A stretch of 64,000 bases of DNA from Candidatus Binataceae bacterium. GTDB lineage: Bacteria; Desulfobacterota; Binatia; Binatales; Binataceae. Within the stretch, counting starts at the first letter, position 1; every line of letters begins with the position of its first letter. Location: contig DATJMX010000001.1 of NCBI GenBank assembly GCA_035508495.1, positions 1-64,000 on the forward strand, written 5' to 3'. The position numbers and the translations under genes are program-made. This document shows positions 19,124 to 28,470 of this stretch, piece after piece. The notes under the pieces were generated by a model. That model was not told where the DNA came from, made no database searches, and saw only the letters and a list, made by a program, of their open reading frames with translations.

Positions 19124-20539
19124 CTACTTCACTTCGGCCGGAGGGGGTTTTGATTCGCCGCGTTTGAGATCGAATTTGTCGAGGCGGTATTGGAGGGTGC
19201 GGTAGCTCATGCCGAGCATCTTGGCGGCTTTGGCGATTACCCAGTCGCTCTTTTCCATGGCTTGCAGGATGAGGTCGCGCTCGAAGGTTTCGAAGTTGAT
19301 TCCGTCGGCCGGGATCTCGAACTTGTCGCTGCGCTGACGCTCGCCCGGCTTCACCGTTGTCTTGCGCGACAGCACTTCCTGCGGCAGATCGCGCGGCATG
19401 ATCTTGTCGCCTTCGCACAACAGGATCGCGCGTTCGATCGCAGATTCGAGCTGGCGCACATTGCCGGGCCAGGCGTAATCGAGCATCACTTCCATCGCCT
19501 CACGGCTGATTTCGATCGCGCGTCCTTCCGCGAGATGGCCGAACTTGGCGAGCGCGTGATTCGCGAGCAGCGGGATATCGCCGCGACGATCGCGCAGCGG
19601 CGGCAGCGTGATCGTAACGACGTTCACGCGATAGTAGAGGTCTTCGCGAAAGCGCTCCTCGGCAACTTCTTCAGCGAGATTCTTGTTGGTCGCGGCGACC
19701 AGGCGCACATCGACACGGAACGATTCGTTGCCGCCGACGCGGCGGATCTCGCGCTCCTGCATCACGCGCAAAATCTTGGCCTGCAAGCCAAGCGGCAGGT
19801 CGGCGATCTCGTCGAGAAACAGCGTCGATTTGTCGGCGCTCTCGAAGAGCCCGATCTTGCGCTCGTTGGCGCCTGTGAACGCGCCGCGCTCGTGGCCGAA
19901 CAACTCATTCTCGATAAGCGTATCGGGAATTGCCGAGCAGTTGATCGCGACAAACTGGCGCGCCACCCGCGGCGACAGGCGATGGATCGCGCGCGCCACG
20001 ACTTCCTTGCCGGTGCCGCTCTCGCCCTGGATCAGAACTGTCGAGTTGGAAGGCGCGACGCGCCGCACCATCCGAATCACTTCCTGGATGGCGGGGTCCT
20101 GCCCGACGATTCCCTCGGCTTCGAGCTTGCCCTCGAGGCGGCGCTTGAGCAGCAGATTCTCCTGCTGGAGGTTCGCGAGCTCCGCCGCTTTCGCGACCGT
20201 CATCACGAGCGTCTCGCGATCGGTCGGTTTGGTCAGGTAGTAGAACGCGCCGTTCTTCATCGCCTGCACGGCGCTTTCGATCGTACCGTGCGCCGTCAGC
20301 ATCACGACCTGGCTGCCGGGATAGGTCATGCGCACCTTGCCAAGGAGCTCGTCACCCGACATCCCCGGCATCATCAGATCGGTGAGGACGACATCGAAGC
20401 GCGAGAGCGCCAGCAGTTCCATCGCGCGCTTGCCCATCGCGGCTTCTTCAACGCCGAAGCCTTCTTCGCGCAGCGTTTCGACTGTTATCTGCCGTTCGAG
20501 ATCGTTGTCCTCGACGACGAGTACCGAGGCCTGGTTCAT
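19124..20539 (-). CDS. Sigma-54-dependent response regulator (NtrC family)
   Basis: The 471-residue regulator has a receiver domain with phospho-acceptor Asp54 (FDVVLTDLMMPG), then a central AAA+ sigma-54 activation domain with Walker A GESGTGKE and the sigma-54-contacting GAFTGA loop, and a Fis-type DNA-binding helix-turn-helix at the C-terminus (KAAKMLGMSYRTLQYRLDKF). It therefore activates sigma-54 promoters after phosphorylation. Its start overlaps the kinase stop (TGATG). No target site could be recognised in the window. Confidence 0.93.
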   Translation of the reverse strand: MNQASVLVVEDNDLERQITVETLREEGFGVEEAAMGKRAMELLALSRFDVVLTDLMMPGMSGDELLGKVRMTYPGSQVVMLTAHGTIESAVQAMKNGAFYYLTKPTDRETLVMTVAKAAELANLQQENLLLKRRLEGKLEAEGIVGQDPAIQEVIRMVRRVAPSNSTVLIQGESGTGKEVVARAIHRLSPRVARQFVAINCSAIPDTLIENELFGHERGAFTGANERKIGLFESADKSTLFLDEIADLPLGLQAKILRVMQEREIRRVGGNESFRVDVRLVAATNKNLAEEVAEERFREDLYYRVNVVTITLPPLRDRRGDIPLLANHALAKFGHLAEGRAIEISREAMEVMLDYAWPGNVRQLESAIERAILLCEGDKIMPRDLPQEVLSRKTTVKPGERQRSDKFEIPADGINFETFERDLILQAMEKSDWVIAKAAKMLGMSYRTLQYRLDKFDLKRGESKPPPAEVK

Positions 20540-22008
20540 CAGTTTCTGCTCATCCGCGAAAGCGGGAAGGTGAAGGTTACCGTCGTTCCGCGTTCAGCGC
20601 CATTGGGGCCGATTTGGATCGTGCCACCGTGCTTTTCAACGATCGCCTTGGAGAGAAAGAGGCCGAGCCCGATTCCCTCGCGCTTGGTGGTGAAGAAGGG
20701 CTCGAAGACTTTGTTGACCACCTCGGGCTCAATGCCCTCGCCGGTGTCGGAGAACCTGAGCACCATGCTGCCGTTGTTGCGCTCAAAGCCGATTCGCATC
20801 GTGCCGCCGTCGGGCATCGCCTGGATCGCGTTCGCCACGACATTGATAAAACAGGCGCGCAGCTTTTCCGCGTCGACGTTGAGCACGGTCGGCACGCCGT
20901 CCATGTCCTCGACGAGCTCGATGCCCTGGCTTTTCATTTTCGATTCCGAGAGCGCGACGACGCCGTCAACGAGCTGCTTCACGTCAGTCGGGGCCGGATG
21001 AATCTCGATCGGTTTGCCGTATTGCAGGAAGCTTTGCACCAGCTCTGAGAGCCGATGCAGCTCATCCTTCATGATCGAGATCTGGCGCACAAATTGGTCG
21101 CGGCCCGGCTTCTCAGCCGGCGAGTAGCGGGCGCGAAGCTGATCGAGCGCGAGGCTCAGAAAGTTGAGCGGATTTTTGATTTCGTGGGCGAGGCCGCCGG
21201 CGAGCTGGCCCAGCGCAGTGAATCGTTCGAGGCGGTTGAGCTCCTGCTCGCGCTCGCGCGCGCGGCGCAACTGCCCGACCATCTCGTTGAACGATCTGGT
21301 GAGCAGTCCGATCTCGTCGCCGCGTTTGGCTTCGGGCACGGTTTCGAGGCCGCGCGCCGCGATATTCTGTGCGGCGGATGCGACCGCGTGAATCGGTCCG
21401 ACGTAGCGATCGGCGAGCACGTATGCGAAGACGAGGCCCAGCGCAAAGATCGCCAGCGCGATCGCAATCTGATGCGATCGATTTTCCGCGAGCGGTTGCG
21501 CGAAGTCGGCAAAGTTCGCCGCGACCTGCACATATCCCAGCAAGTGGTCTTCGACTTCGACCGGTATCAGGTACACCGTGGTGCGATTTTCTTCGTCGCC
21601 GAAACGATCGCCGGGAATCTTCACCAGCTCATCGGGATGCTTGAGCTGGTCGGGGGTCAGCAGATCCGAGGTATGAGTGTTGAGCGCGGCGCCGATGAGG
21701 TGCGGGTTGGAACTGTTGATGATGAGGTTCTGCGACGACGCGATCGAAACCTCGAAACCTCTCGCGTGCAGGCTCTTTACGTAGTCGTGCAAACGGTCGC
21801 GATCGACGGGGCCGACGGAGGTGAGCTGCTCGACGCTGATCTGGATCGCGCGCGCCAGGTCTTTGACTTTCTCCTGGGTGGTATCGACGATCGCCTGCTG
21901 CGTGCCGAGACTGACCCAAACCTCGGCGCCCAGGGTCAGCGCGAGGAGCGCGACGATCAGTACGATCAGCTTGGCTTTGAGGTTGAGGGCGGGAAATTTG
22001 AGTTTCAT
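20539..22008 (-). CDS. Sensor histidine kinase
   Basis: Two membrane helices (residues about 13-34 and 180-200) flank a periplasmic sensor domain of about 145 residues. After these come a HAMP linker, a HisKA domain with the phospho-accepting His275 (GGLAHEIKNPL), and an HATPase domain (NVVANAIQAMPDGG, DTGEGI, EGIGLGLFLSK). It phosphorylates the sigma-54 activator encoded next in the operon. The sensed signal is unknown. Confidence 0.92.
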   Translation of the reverse strand: MKLKFPALNLKAKLIVLIVALLALTLGAEVWVSLGTQQAIVDTTQEKVKDLARAIQISVEQLTSVGPVDRDRLHDYVKSLHARGFEVSIASSQNLIINSSNPHLIGAALNTHTSDLLTPDQLKHPDELVKIPGDRFGDEENRTTVYLIPVEVEDHLLGYVQVAANFADFAQPLAENRSHQIAIALAIFALGLVFAYVLADRYVGPIHAVASAAQNIAARGLETVPEAKRGDEIGLLTRSFNEMVGQLRRAREREQELNRLERFTALGQLAGGLAHEIKNPLNFLSLALDQLRARYSPAEKPGRDQFVRQISIMKDELHRLSELVQSFLQYGKPIEIHPAPTDVKQLVDGVVALSESKMKSQGIELVEDMDGVPTVLNVDAEKLRACFINVVANAIQAMPDGGTMRIGFERNNGSMVLRFSDTGEGIEPEVVNKVFEPFFTTKREGIGLGLFLSKAIVEKHGGTIQIGPNGAERGTTVTFTFPLSRMSRN

Positions 22009-22053
22009 CGCTTTGTGCCCGGCCGTCCGAGCCCAGGCGCGATCGCGCGCGGT

Positions 22054-22662
22054 CTATGCCTGCGGCTCTCTCCGCTCCGCCAGCACCAGCATCCGAGTCG
22101 CATACAGCCCGATGCAGAGAACCGCCACGATCAGCAACAAGCGCTCGAAGCCGCCGAGATAATGCACGACCATCTCGAGTTGCTTGCCAAACAGGTATCC
22201 GAGCGACACCACGATCGGAACCGAGATGAACGCGCCCAGCAAATCATAGATCAGGAACACTGCGGGCCGCACGCCGAACGAGCCGGCCGAGAGGTACACG
22301 AGGGCGCGTAAACCGGCCAGGAATCGGGCGTAGAAAATGGCGCGATGGCCATGGCGTTCCATGAAGCCCTTGATGCGCTCGATTTGCATCTGGCTGCCGG
22401 GCCGCGACACGCCGAAATATCGGACCAGGCCCGAGCCGAAGCGCCGGCCGAGGAAGAATAGCGAGTTGTCGCCCGACACGACGCCGAGCAGCGATACCAA
22501 GAGCGTCAGCGGATAGCGGGTGATCCCGCGATGAATGAGATAGCCGCCCGCGAGCAGCGCAACGTCCTCAGGCAGCGGCAGGCCGAGGCCGCACATCATC
22601 AGGACGGCGAACAGCCCCACATACGTGAAGTGTTCGATGTACGCCGAAACCAGTCCGACCAA
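22054..22662 (-). CDS. DedA-family membrane protein
   Basis: The 202-residue protein has about five membrane helices and the DedA signature: LGLPLPEDVALLAGGYL, then GDNSLFFLGRRFG and the ARFLAGLRALVYLSAGSFGV motif with two arginines. DedA proteins scramble or flip lipid carriers such as undecaprenyl phosphate and affect membrane potential and drug tolerance. It follows the PCYCGC protein gene on the same strand with a gap of 3 bases. Confidence 0.88.
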   Translation of the reverse strand: MVGLVSAYIEHFTYVGLFAVLMMCGLGLPLPEDVALLAGGYLIHRGITRYPLTLLVSLLGVVSGDNSLFFLGRRFGSGLVRYFGVSRPGSQMQIERIKGFMERHGHRAIFYARFLAGLRALVYLSAGSFGVRPAVFLIYDLLGAFISVPIVVSLGYLFGKQLEMVVHYLGGFERLLLIVAVLCIGLYATRMLVLAERREPQA

Positions 22663-22665
22663 GCC

Positions 22666-23091
22666 TCAATCTCCGTGGGAGTATCGCGCGCGCAGCGCAT
22701 CACGAATCTGCCCGACCGATATCCCGCGCTTGGCCATCGCTTCCGCGTCGAGCGCTTCGCCGACGCAGATCTCGCAATGCGATCCGTGCTCGTCGCGATA
22801 GCAATCGAGCAGGTTCTTGTGCCCGTCAGCCTTGTCGCATCCGCAGTAGCAATGAAGCTGAGCGAGCAGGGCGGGATCGTCCTGCGCGACCTGATATGCC
22901 TTGCGCACATCGCCAATGAAGCGCGCGGGATCGAGGGTCAAGCGAAGTTGCTCGGCCGCCGCGGCCTCGCTCGGCGCGGCAGCCTGGGCGGGAGCAGGAT
23001 GAGAAGTGCCGTAGGAGAAATAGGCGACTGCTCCGACGACCATCAGGCCGCCTAGCAGTGCCATGACGAGCTTGTTGCCCTTAAACATCAT
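22666..23091 (-). CDS. PCYCGC-motif exported protein
   Basis: An N-terminal hydrophobic anchor (residues about 8-27) precedes a small cysteine-rich domain with HCYCGCDKADGH, then NLLDCYRDEHGSHCEICVGE, the pattern of the PCYCGC family. The seven clustered Cys/His residues suggest metal binding, possibly copper or iron-sulfur related; this is inference. The gene ends 3 bases before dedA. Confidence 0.75.
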   Translation of the reverse strand: MMFKGNKLVMALLGGLMVVGAVAYFSYGTSHPAPAQAAAPSEAAAAEQLRLTLDPARFIGDVRKAYQVAQDDPALLAQLHCYCGCDKADGHKNLLDCYRDEHGSHCEICVGEALDAEAMAKRGISVGQIRDALRARYSHGD

Positions 23092-23107
23092 CTACTACCA
23101 AAGTTTA

Positions 23108-23749
23108 TTATAGCATCTGGATGAACTTAAGACTCTGTTGCGCGAAGCAATAAAGGGCCGCCGGACGATGCGGTCCGCGCCGTGTATGCGGCAGCTCGCG
23201 CAGCAGGCCCATCGTCATCACGCGGCGGCGGAAATTGCGCCGATCGAGGGGGCGTCCCAGGATCATCGCATAAAGGTCCTCGAACTCGGCAAAAGTGAAC
23301 TCACGCGGCAGCAGCGCATAGGCGATATTAGTGTATTCGAGCTTTGACTTGAGCCTTTTCAGCGCATAGGCCGCCATCTGCGCGTGATCATACGCGAGCG
23401 GTGGCAGATCGCCTACCTCGAACCATTCGCCTCCCACGTACTTGCTCGATGAGGGCGCGCCAACTGCGGCGGGATCGAAAATCAACGCCATGTAAGCGAC
23501 GGACACGACGTGCGCGCGCGGATCACGCGAAGGATCGCCAAAGGTGAAGAGCTGTTCCAGGTATGCCTCGGAGAGCCGCGTCGAATCGTAAAGCTCGCGT
23601 CGCGCCGCCTCGTCGAGCATCTCGCCCGCGCGAACCAGTCCGCCGGGAAACGCCCATTTGCCGCGCGACGGACCGCCGCGCAGCTCAACGAGGTAGGTCT
23701 TGAGACGACCGTCCTTGATCGCGAACAGAACGGTATCGACCGCGACCAT
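23108..23749 (-). CDS. NrtR-type regulator (Nudix domain plus winged helix)
   Basis: An N-terminal Nudix-like domain (VDTVLFAIKDGRLKTYLVEL, WAFPGGLVRAGEMLDEAARREL) is joined to a C-terminal winged helix (LEYTNIAYALLPREFTFAEF, then LGRPLDRRNFRRRVMTMGLL). This combination defines NrtR, a repressor of NAD biosynthesis that senses ADP-ribose. The adjacent nadA supports the call. ATG 23749 gives 213 residues; the open frame continues upstream across nadA but those residues do not look like protein. The start codon is not preceded by a good ribosome-binding site. Confidence 0.8.
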   Translation of the reverse strand: MVAVDTVLFAIKDGRLKTYLVELRGGPSRGKWAFPGGLVRAGEMLDEAARRELYDSTRLSEAYLEQLFTFGDPSRDPRAHVVSVAYMALIFDPAAVGAPSSSKYVGGEWFEVGDLPPLAYDHAQMAAYALKRLKSKLEYTNIAYALLPREFTFAEFEDLYAMILGRPLDRRNFRRRVMTMGLLRELPHTRRGPHRPAALYCFAQQSLKFIQML

Positions 23750-23814
23750 CGGGCGCGCGAGGCCGCCCGTGTCGCCCGCGGTCGAGACTGCAGCGGCGCC
23801 GCCCGTGCGGCCGC

Positions 23815-24828
23815 TTACGCGCTGAGGTCGAGCATCCGCTCCAGAGCGCGCTTCGCGCCCAGGCGCACGTCCTCCGGCAGCACGATCTCGTGCCGCAGGT
23901 TGCGCAGCGAGTCGAGCGTCCCCTCCAGCGTGATCATCTTCATAAAGCGGCATAGCTTGCACGCCTTGTAGAAGTGCTTGCCCGGGATCTCCATCAGCAG
24001 GCGATCTGAAAGTCCGCACTCCGTCACCACCAGGAACTTGTCGGCGTCGCTCTCGGTAGCATAGCGAACCATCGCGCTTGTCGAGAGTACCGCGTCAGCC
24101 AATTCGAGCACGTCGCGGCGGCATTCCGGATGCGCCAGGACCTTGATCCCGGGGATCGCCCGCTTGACCTTTTCTACCTCGGCCGGAGTTATCTGATGAT
24201 GAACGTAACAGTTGCCGTCCCATGAAATGATGTTCTTGGAGGATTTGCTCTGAACGTAGGCGGCGAGGTTCTGGTCGGGCACGAACAGGATATTGTTGGA
24301 ATCGATCCGCTCGACGATCTTGACCGCATTGGCCGACGTGCAGCAGGAGTCGGACTCGGCCTTAACGTCGGCGGTGCAGTTCACATAAGAAACGACTCGC
24401 AGGTCGGGATAAATCTTGCGCAGCTCGGCCTTGCGCTCGGCGAGAGCCTCGGCCGTGACGCTGTCTGCGAGGGTGCATCCGGCGCGCATATCGGGCAGCA
24501 GCACCATCCGCTCGGGGTTCAGCACCTTGGCGGTCTCAGCCATGAAATGCACGCCGCAGAACACGATAATGTCCGCGTCGCGAACGTCGCGAGCATTGCG
24601 CGCGAGCTCCAGCGAATCGCCGATAAAGTCGGCGACCTCGAAGATTTCCGGCCGCTGATAATTGTGCGCGAGGATCACGGCGCGGCGCTGCGCCTTCAGC
24701 CGTTTGATCTCGGCAATGATATCCGCGTAATGCTCGCAGGCGTCGAGGCTGTACTGGTCCTGGCCCAGCACGGCGAGTTTGTCGCGCAACGCGCTTCCGG
24801 TGAGGATCGTATCCGAAGTGGCTTCCAT
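23815..24828 (-). CDS. nadA: Quinolinate synthase
   Basis: The enzyme condenses iminoaspartate with dihydroxyacetone phosphate to quinolinate, using a [4Fe-4S] cluster. The sequence shows AQRRAVILAHNYQRPEIFEV, VFCGVHFMAETAKVLNP, CTADVKAESD, and the cluster cysteines in YVNCTAD, HPECRRD and KACKLCRFM. The preferred start ATG 24828 has AGGGGA upstream and gives 337 residues. NrtR follows on the same strand. Partners NadB and NadC are not in the window. Confidence 0.93.
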   Translation of the reverse strand: MEATSDTILTGSALRDKLAVLGQDQYSLDACEHYADIIAEIKRLKAQRRAVILAHNYQRPEIFEVADFIGDSLELARNARDVRDADIIVFCGVHFMAETAKVLNPERMVLLPDMRAGCTLADSVTAEALAERKAELRKIYPDLRVVSYVNCTADVKAESDSCCTSANAVKIVERIDSNNILFVPDQNLAAYVQSKSSKNIISWDGNCYVHHQITPAEVEKVKRAIPGIKVLAHPECRRDVLELADAVLSTSAMVRYATESDADKFLVVTECGLSDRLLMEIPGKHFYKACKLCRFMKMITLEGTLDSLRNLRHEIVLPEDVRLGAKRALERMLDLSA

Positions 24829-24885
24829 GTTTCGTCCCCTGCAAGCATCGCCCGTATCCCGCTTCCGCAGCATCCTCCCGGCGTT

Positions 24886-24910
24886 ACTTTGCGTCAGATT
24901 GACACTTACT
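24886..24910. promoter_or_regulatory. Candidate NrtR operator upstream of nadA
   Basis: An imperfect palindrome centred on GTCA-GAT-TGAC (24893-24903), with outer matches AGT/ACT-like, lies about 60 bases upstream of the nadA start and about 90 before the divergent dehydrogenase gene. NAD-repressor NrtR binding to short palindromes at its target genes is known; the exact motif of this lineage is not, so the assignment is inference. Confidence 0.35.
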
Positions 24911-24997
24911 CTAGGGCATCGTCATCAACCGTGCAAGCCCGCGTAACGATCTGCTAAACGAATTTCGTGTGAGGCTGAACAACCTGGAGTGATTCTG

Positions 24998-26146
24998 ATG
25001 GAAGAGCAGATTGACCGGGACATAGTCGAGGCGGTGCGGCGCTTTGTTGAGCGCGATGTAATTCCGGCGGCGTCGGACCTCGAGCATCGCGACGAGTATC
25101 CGCATGCGATGGTTGCGACGATGAAACAGCTCGGGCTCTTCGGCGCGACGATACCGGTCGAGCATGGCGGCCTCGGCCTCAGCTTCCAGACCTACGCGCG
25201 CGTGATGGAGGAGCTGTCGCGGGGATGGATGAGCCTGGCGGGCGTGATCAACAGCCATCTGATCATGGCGTTTGTTATCACGCACCACGGCACCGACGCG
25301 CAGCGCAAATACTTCCTGCCCGCGATGGCGCGCGGCGAAAAGCGCGGCGGCCTCGCGCTCACGGAACCTCACGCCGGCTCCGACGTACAATCTATTAAGA
25401 CCACGGCGGTGCGCCGCGGCGACGACTATGTGCTCAACGGCAGCAAGATGTTCATAACCAATGCAAAGAACGGCACGATGCTGGCGGTCGCGGCCAAGAC
25501 CGATCCGCGCGCCAAGCCAGCCTACGCTGGTATCAGCATGTTCGCCGTCGAGAAAAACGCGAGTGGGCCGCAAGTCAGCGCCGGCCTCAAGAAGATCGGC
25601 TACAAGGGCGTCGATACGTGCGAGGTCACGTTCGAGGATGTCGCCGTTCCAGCGGCGCATCTTATCGGCGAGCGCGAGGGCGAAGGCTTCAAACAGGTGA
25701 TGAGCGCACTCGAGGTCGGCCGTATCAACGTTGCGGCCCGAGCTGTGGGAGTAGGGCGGGCCGCGTTCGAGGCCGCGATTCGTTACTCGCAGCAGCGCAC
25801 CACTTTCGGCAAACCGATCTGTCAGCATCAGGCGGTGCAGTTGTTGCTCGCCGACATGGGTACGAGAATCGAGGCGGCGCGGCTCCTCGTTGCCAACGCC
25901 GCGCGAAAAAAAGACGCGGGCGAGCGATGCGACGTCGAAGCCGGGATGGCGAAGCTGTTCGCCTCCGAGGCGTGCGCGAAAATCTCGCTCGATGCGATGC
26001 GGGTGCTGGGCGGCTACGGCTTCATGCAGGAGTTCCCGGTCGAGCGTTATTACCGCGATGCGCCGCTGATGATGATCGGTGAGGGGACCAACGAAATCCA
26101 GGCGCTGGTAATAGCCAAAGGCCTGCTCGCGCGCTATCCGCTGTGA
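24998..26146 (+). CDS. Acyl-CoA dehydrogenase
   Basis: This FAD enzyme oxidises acyl-CoA thioesters at the alpha-beta bond. The conserved motifs are GGLALTEPHAGSDVQSIKTT, GSKMFITNA, FGKPICQHQAVQ, and the C-terminal GGYGFMQEFPVERYYRDA, IGEGTNEIQ. The catalytic-base glutamate region is at GEGTNE. ATG 24998 has a GGAG eight bases upstream and is chosen over GTG 24989; it gives 382 residues, the normal size. Substrate chain length is not visible. Confidence 0.9.
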   Translation: MEEQIDRDIVEAVRRFVERDVIPAASDLEHRDEYPHAMVATMKQLGLFGATIPVEHGGLGLSFQTYARVMEELSRGWMSLAGVINSHLIMAFVITHHGTDAQRKYFLPAMARGEKRGGLALTEPHAGSDVQSIKTTAVRRGDDYVLNGSKMFITNAKNGTMLAVAAKTDPRAKPAYAGISMFAVEKNASGPQVSAGLKKIGYKGVDTCEVTFEDVAVPAAHLIGEREGEGFKQVMSALEVGRINVAARAVGVGRAAFEAAIRYSQQRTTFGKPICQHQAVQLLLADMGTRIEAARLLVANAARKKDAGERCDVEAGMAKLFASEACAKISLDAMRVLGGYGFMQEFPVERYYRDAPLMMIGEGTNEIQALVIAKGLLARYPL

Positions 26147-26171
26147 TGGAAGTGCTAGGAGGGAAGGGTCA

Positions 26172-26531
26172 ATGAAGTATCGTATGAAAATCTCCGCCGC
26201 TCTGTTGCTCGCTTGTATTGCCGCGCCCGCGGTATCGTTCGCGCAATGGCAGCCCCATTCAGGTTACGGTCCTGGCTACGGTTACGGACCGCAAGGGACA
26301 ACCGCGGCGCTGAGCAGCTCGCAGAAGAGCAACCTCATTGGCCAGCTCGAGAAGGCCAAGGAACGCGACGAGATCGACTTCCGCAACTCACCGGGACACT
26401 GGCAAGGCCGTGACTACCAGGCTCATATCCGGGAGATAACCGGCATGATCAATGGCCTACGCAGCGGCATGAACTACCCGATGGGCGAGGTGCAACAGGC
26501 GATGAGCGCGGGTGGGCGTTATTATCATTAA
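26172..26531 (+). CDS. Exported Gly/Tyr-rich small protein
   Basis: A Sec signal peptide (cleavage near VSFAQ, residue about 25) precedes a short GYGPGYGYGPQG region and a helical rest of about 80 residues (SNLIGQLEKAKERDEIDF, and HIREITGMINGLRSGMNYP). This suggests a periplasmic or surface protein of unknown role. It has a GGAGGGAAGGG-rich upstream region and follows the dehydrogenase after 25 bases, so it may be co-transcribed with it. Confidence 0.6.
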   Translation: MKYRMKISAALLLACIAAPAVSFAQWQPHSGYGPGYGYGPQGTTAALSSSQKSNLIGQLEKAKERDEIDFRNSPGHWQGRDYQAHIREITGMINGLRSGMNYPMGEVQQAMSAGGRYYH

Positions 26532-26561
26532 GGCGCGGCGCGAGTATAACTTGCGCCTGAT

Positions 26562-27551
26562 TTGAAGGCGCTTGCGTTAATCGAGACTCCGGGTCACGTC
26601 AGCTCGCGCTATCGTATCGAGGCGTTCGCGCCTGCGCTTCGCGCGGGCGGATGCGACTTGAGCGTCGAGGCGATACCGCGCGGTCCGATCGAGCGGATGC
26701 GCCTGTTCGGAATCGTGCCGGGTTTCGACGCGGTAATCCTGCAGCGCCGCCTGCTCCCCGGATATCAACTTAAAGTCCTGCGCTCGCGCTCGAAGCGGCT
26801 CATCTTCGATTTCGACGACGCCGTGTTCTGCAACGATTCGTACAGTGCAAAGGGGATCGCCTCACGCAAAAAAGAGAGGCGTTTCGCAAATGCCGTCGCG
26901 GCGGCCGATGCGGTAATCGCGGGTAACGATTTTCTGAAAGAGCAGGCGATCGCAAGCGGGGGGCGGCGCGACGCGGTCCGCGTGATTCCGACATGTCTCG
27001 ATCCGGCGCACTACCAGCTCGCGAATCCTCGCGAACGCGAGAACCTCGAGCTCGTATGGATCGGATCGTCGAGCACGCTCCAGGGTATCGAGCAGAAGCG
27101 CGCGCTGTTCGAGGCGATCGGCGCGCGCTTTCCGAAGCTCAGCTTGAAACTGATTTGCGATCGCTTCCCGGACTTTGAGCGCCCACCGCTCATTCGCAAG
27201 ACTTGGAGTCTCGAAACCGAAGCCGGCGATCTTGCGGCGAGCGATATTGGCGTGAGCTGGATCCCTGACGATCGATGGAGCCGGGGTAAGTGCGGATTCA
27301 AGATCCTACAGTACTACGCCGTGGGTCTGCCGGTGATCGCAAATCGCGTCGGCGTTCATCCGATGATGGTGAAGCCGGGTATCACCGGAATTCTCGCCGA
27401 CACGACCGATCAATGGATCGATGCAATCGCACGCCTGGACGATCCCGAGGTTCGCCAGCGCATGGGCCGCGTCGCGCGCGAATTCGTGGAACGTGATTTC
27501 TCGATCGCGGCTCACGCCGACCAGTTCGTCAGCGTGATCGTCGGTCGCTGA
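26562..27551 (+). CDS. GT4-like glycosyltransferase
   Basis: The 329-residue protein shows a GT-B layout: an N-terminal domain (ALIETPGHVSSRYRIEAF), then FDFDDAVFCN, then a C-terminal nucleotide-sugar domain (LELVWIGSSSTLQGIEQKR, and CGFKILQYYAVGLPVIANRV). The last pattern carries the usual glycosyltransferase group-1 end. The TTG start at 26562 is the only one that keeps the first strand intact. Donor and acceptor are unknown. Confidence 0.7.
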   Translation: MKALALIETPGHVSSRYRIEAFAPALRAGGCDLSVEAIPRGPIERMRLFGIVPGFDAVILQRRLLPGYQLKVLRSRSKRLIFDFDDAVFCNDSYSAKGIASRKKERRFANAVAAADAVIAGNDFLKEQAIASGGRRDAVRVIPTCLDPAHYQLANPRERENLELVWIGSSSTLQGIEQKRALFEAIGARFPKLSLKLICDRFPDFERPPLIRKTWSLETEAGDLAASDIGVSWIPDDRWSRGKCGFKILQYYAVGLPVIANRVGVHPMMVKPGITGILADTTDQWIDAIARLDDPEVRQRMGRVAREFVERDFSIAAHADQFVSVIVGR

Positions 27552-27560
27552 CGCGACGAA

Positions 27561-28289
27561 TTATTTGCCCATCGCCAGTTCGTGCAGCGCCTTTGCGCAT
27601 TCGACCGGCGCCGTGAACATCACTTCATGACCACAGTTGATGAACTTGAGCGTCGGGTTGCACAGGCGGCTCGTGAAATGCGGATGCCATTCCTTGCCGC
27701 CGTCGATCGGCGTCGCGTCGCGCTCGCATACGATGTAGCCCGACGGAATTCCCGTCGCGAAGTATGCGTTCATCGGCACGATGCCGGTCATTGGCCCGAT
27801 TGGTTGCGGGCTCAGCGCGCTCAGCACGAATTTTCGCACCGCCGGATCCATGTCGTTGGCGAGTCCTTTCAGGAAATCGTCGCCCATCGCAGCGATCGGC
27901 GTCGATCGCTCAGGAAGTTGCGCCGCTCCTTGAACTATCGCGGACTGCGGATCAACGAACGGCTGGCCGTCGAGCGCGACGATCGCCGTCACCCATACGA
28001 CCTGTTTTATGCGCTTGGGAATCTTCACGGCGACGCCAGGAATCGTCAAACCGCCGAGGCTGTGCCCTGCAATCACGACGTCAGTGAGGTTGCGTTTCTC
28101 GATAAAGTCGACGACCGAGTTCACGTAGCTGTCGAGCGTGACCTCGGCGCGATTGGCGTAGTTCATCCCGTGTCCCGGCAGATCGACCGCATAAGCGCGA
28201 TCGCCCAGTTGCTCGAGCTGATTGATAACCGCGGCCCAGCACCACGCGCCATGCCATGCGCCGTGAACAAGTACGAATGTCTCCGCCAT
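27561..28289 (-). CDS. Alpha/beta-hydrolase (EstA/salicylate-esterase-like)
   Basis: The 242-residue hydrolase starts with FVLVHGAWHGAWCW (oxyanion HG), has the nucleophile elbow GHSLGG, and ends with the catalytic-His segment NCGHEVMFTAP. The pattern FVLVHGAWHGAWCW is common in small esterases. It is convergent with the glycosyltransferase gene and divergent from the diiron gene, with an operator-like palindrome between the two. Confidence 0.8.
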   Translation of the reverse strand: MAETFVLVHGAWHGAWCWAAVINQLEQLGDRAYAVDLPGHGMNYANRAEVTLDSYVNSVVDFIEKRNLTDVVIAGHSLGGLTIPGVAVKIPKRIKQVVWVTAIVALDGQPFVDPQSAIVQGAAQLPERSTPIAAMGDDFLKGLANDMDPAVRKFVLSALSPQPIGPMTGIVPMNAYFATGIPSGYIVCERDATPIDGGKEWHPHFTSRLCNPTLKFINCGHEVMFTAPVECAKALHELAMGK

Positions 28290-28394
28290 CGTCGATTCCT
28301 CCGGTTGTCCTCAATAACCACATCGCAAATCGGCGCGCAAATCGCGAGACTCAACCGACGCGGCGTCGGCAAGGGACCCGCTCAAGTAAATCAT

Positions 28395-28424
28395 TTGACA
28401 ATCAAACAATTCGTTTGATAGCTC
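28395..28424. promoter_or_regulatory. Palindrome overlapping a promoter-like TTGACA
   Basis: ATCAAAC-AATTC-GTTTGAT (28401-28419) is a perfect 7-5-7 inverted repeat, directly preceded by TTGACA (28395-28400). A -10 element would fall about 17 bases later, at or just after the right arm, but only a poor match is present. The site lies between divergent genes for the hydrolase and the diiron protein. The form is that of a TetR-type operator; no such regulator gene is adjacent. Confidence 0.45.
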
Positions 28425-28470
28425 CAAAGTATAAGGGCTTCTTCATCTACGACGCTCCAGGAGGTGTCTG

